5,408 nucleotides of DNA from Actinomycetota bacterium (GTDB lineage: Bacteria; Actinomycetota; Actinomycetes; Acidothermales; Acidothermaceae), in NCBI GenBank assembly GCA_003134755.1, contig PLCK01000126.1:1-5408 (forward strand), in the 5' to 3' direction. A model generated the notes under the pieces. It was given only the letters and a program-made list of their open reading frames with translations, had not been told where the DNA came from and did not search any database. Made by a program: the position numbers and the translations under genes. This document shows, piece by piece, positions 5,083-5,408 of this stretch (position 1 is its first letter; each line of letters begins with the position of its first letter).

Positions 5083-5122
5083 TTCGATCCCGAGCTGAAC
5101 CGCCGGCAACGATGAACCAGCG

Positions 5123-5408
5123 CTAGTGCCCTTCGCGACCCGTCGGGTCGTCTGGTGGTGTGTCGTCGAGCGACCGCAGGTCCAGATCGACGTCGCGCCG
5201 ATTCACAAATGCCTCGGGGTCTTCGAGGTCGTCTGCGGTCGGCAGCAGATCCGGGTGCTCCCACAGGGCGTCGCGACCCTCGGTGCCGCGGTCTTCTCGG
5301 AGCAGCCGCCACAATTCCGCAGCTTCGCGCATCCGGCGGGGCCGAAGTTGCAGCCCGACGAGCGTGCCGAACGTCTGTTCAGCGGGTCCGCCGGCCGCCC
5401 GCCGGCGT
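5123..5408 (-). CDS. Zinc-dependent metalloprotease, Zincin_2/F420-associated type (C-terminal part)
   Basis: The last 94 residues of a protein entering from beyond the right edge are visible, ending in TAG at 5125-5123. The sequence FGTLVGLQLRPRRMREAAEL, then ALWEHPDLLPTADDLEDPEAF, strongly resembles the C-terminus of actinobacterial proteins annotated as zinc-dependent metalloprotease or coenzyme-F420-biosynthesis-associated protein (DUF2342/Zincin_2; Rv3195 in mycobacteria by position). Arg-Arg followed by HPDLLPTADDL is the part I recognise best. The catalytic HExxH region lies outside the window, so activity cannot be judged. The acidic tail after FVNRRDVDLDL is probably disordered. It reads in the same direction as the ThiF-like and AarF genes, as in mycobacteria, but here the plus-strand metallopeptidase and the minus-strand zinc-ribbon gene intervene. 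A 6-bp hairpin (5136-5141 with 5145-5150) lies inside the tail; no other terminator is visible. Confidence 0.85.
   Translation of the reverse strand, partial: RRRAAGGPAEQTFGTLVGLQLRPRRMREAAELWRLLREDRGTEGRDALWEHPDLLPTADDLEDPEAFVNRRDVDLDLRSLDDTPPDDPTGREGH

Noticed and set aside
1..5408. tRNA, rRNA, insertion sequence or phage attachment site
   Set aside because: I saw no T-loop/anticodon arrangement, transposase motifs, terminal inverted repeats or integrase anywhere in the window.

Overview
The window is very GC-rich with strongly GC-biased third codon positions. It carries a WhiB-family regulator with a C-terminal AT-hook, so it comes from an actinomycete (Actinomycetota). The gene set matches, as I remember it, the neighbourhood of whiB7 in Mycobacterium tuberculosis (Rv3195, Rv3196, Rv3197, whiB7). 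I cannot name the genus; other actinomycete orders are as likely as Mycobacteriales.

Layout, left to right. (1) Positions 1-449 are a long 5' leader of whiB7. They hold a probable upstream reading frame ending at 144, a two-part hairpin (125-169), a strong intrinsic terminator (167-203), and a segment (131-140) that can pair with the terminator loop and 3' arm. This is the architecture of a translation-sensing transcription attenuator. (2) whiB7 (450-734, +) is followed by a 53-residue basic protein of unknown function (874-1035, +). (3) A 14-bp hairpin (1054-1085) separates this rightward unit from a leftward pair: a ThiF-like protein (3395-2499) and an ABC1/AarF-type kinase-like protein (2470-1145), 28 nt apart and probably co-transcribed. 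(4) Further right on the minus strand is a 52-residue double-CxxC protein of the DUF5679 type (3778-3620), with hairpins after it. (5) A 665-bp gap (3779-4443) has no credible gene. It contains two perfect tandem actinobacterial DnaA boxes (TTGTCCACA) and several near matches. (6) An M48/YgjP-type metallopeptidase (4444-5082, +) converges on the C-terminal end of a zinc-dependent metalloprotease of the F420-associated Zincin_2 type (5408-5123, -), which enters from beyond the window.

Functionally, the best-supported theme is intrinsic antibiotic resistance. WhiB7 activates resistance genes when translation is inhibited, and its leader appears built to read the state of translation. The other genes are conserved actinobacterial neighbours with weakly known biochemistry: an atypical kinase, a degenerate E1-like protein, a zinc ribbon and two metallopeptidases. 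The least explained signals are the leader reading frame with its competing RNA structures, the DnaA-box cluster away from any dnaA/dnaN locus, and the small basic protein after whiB7.
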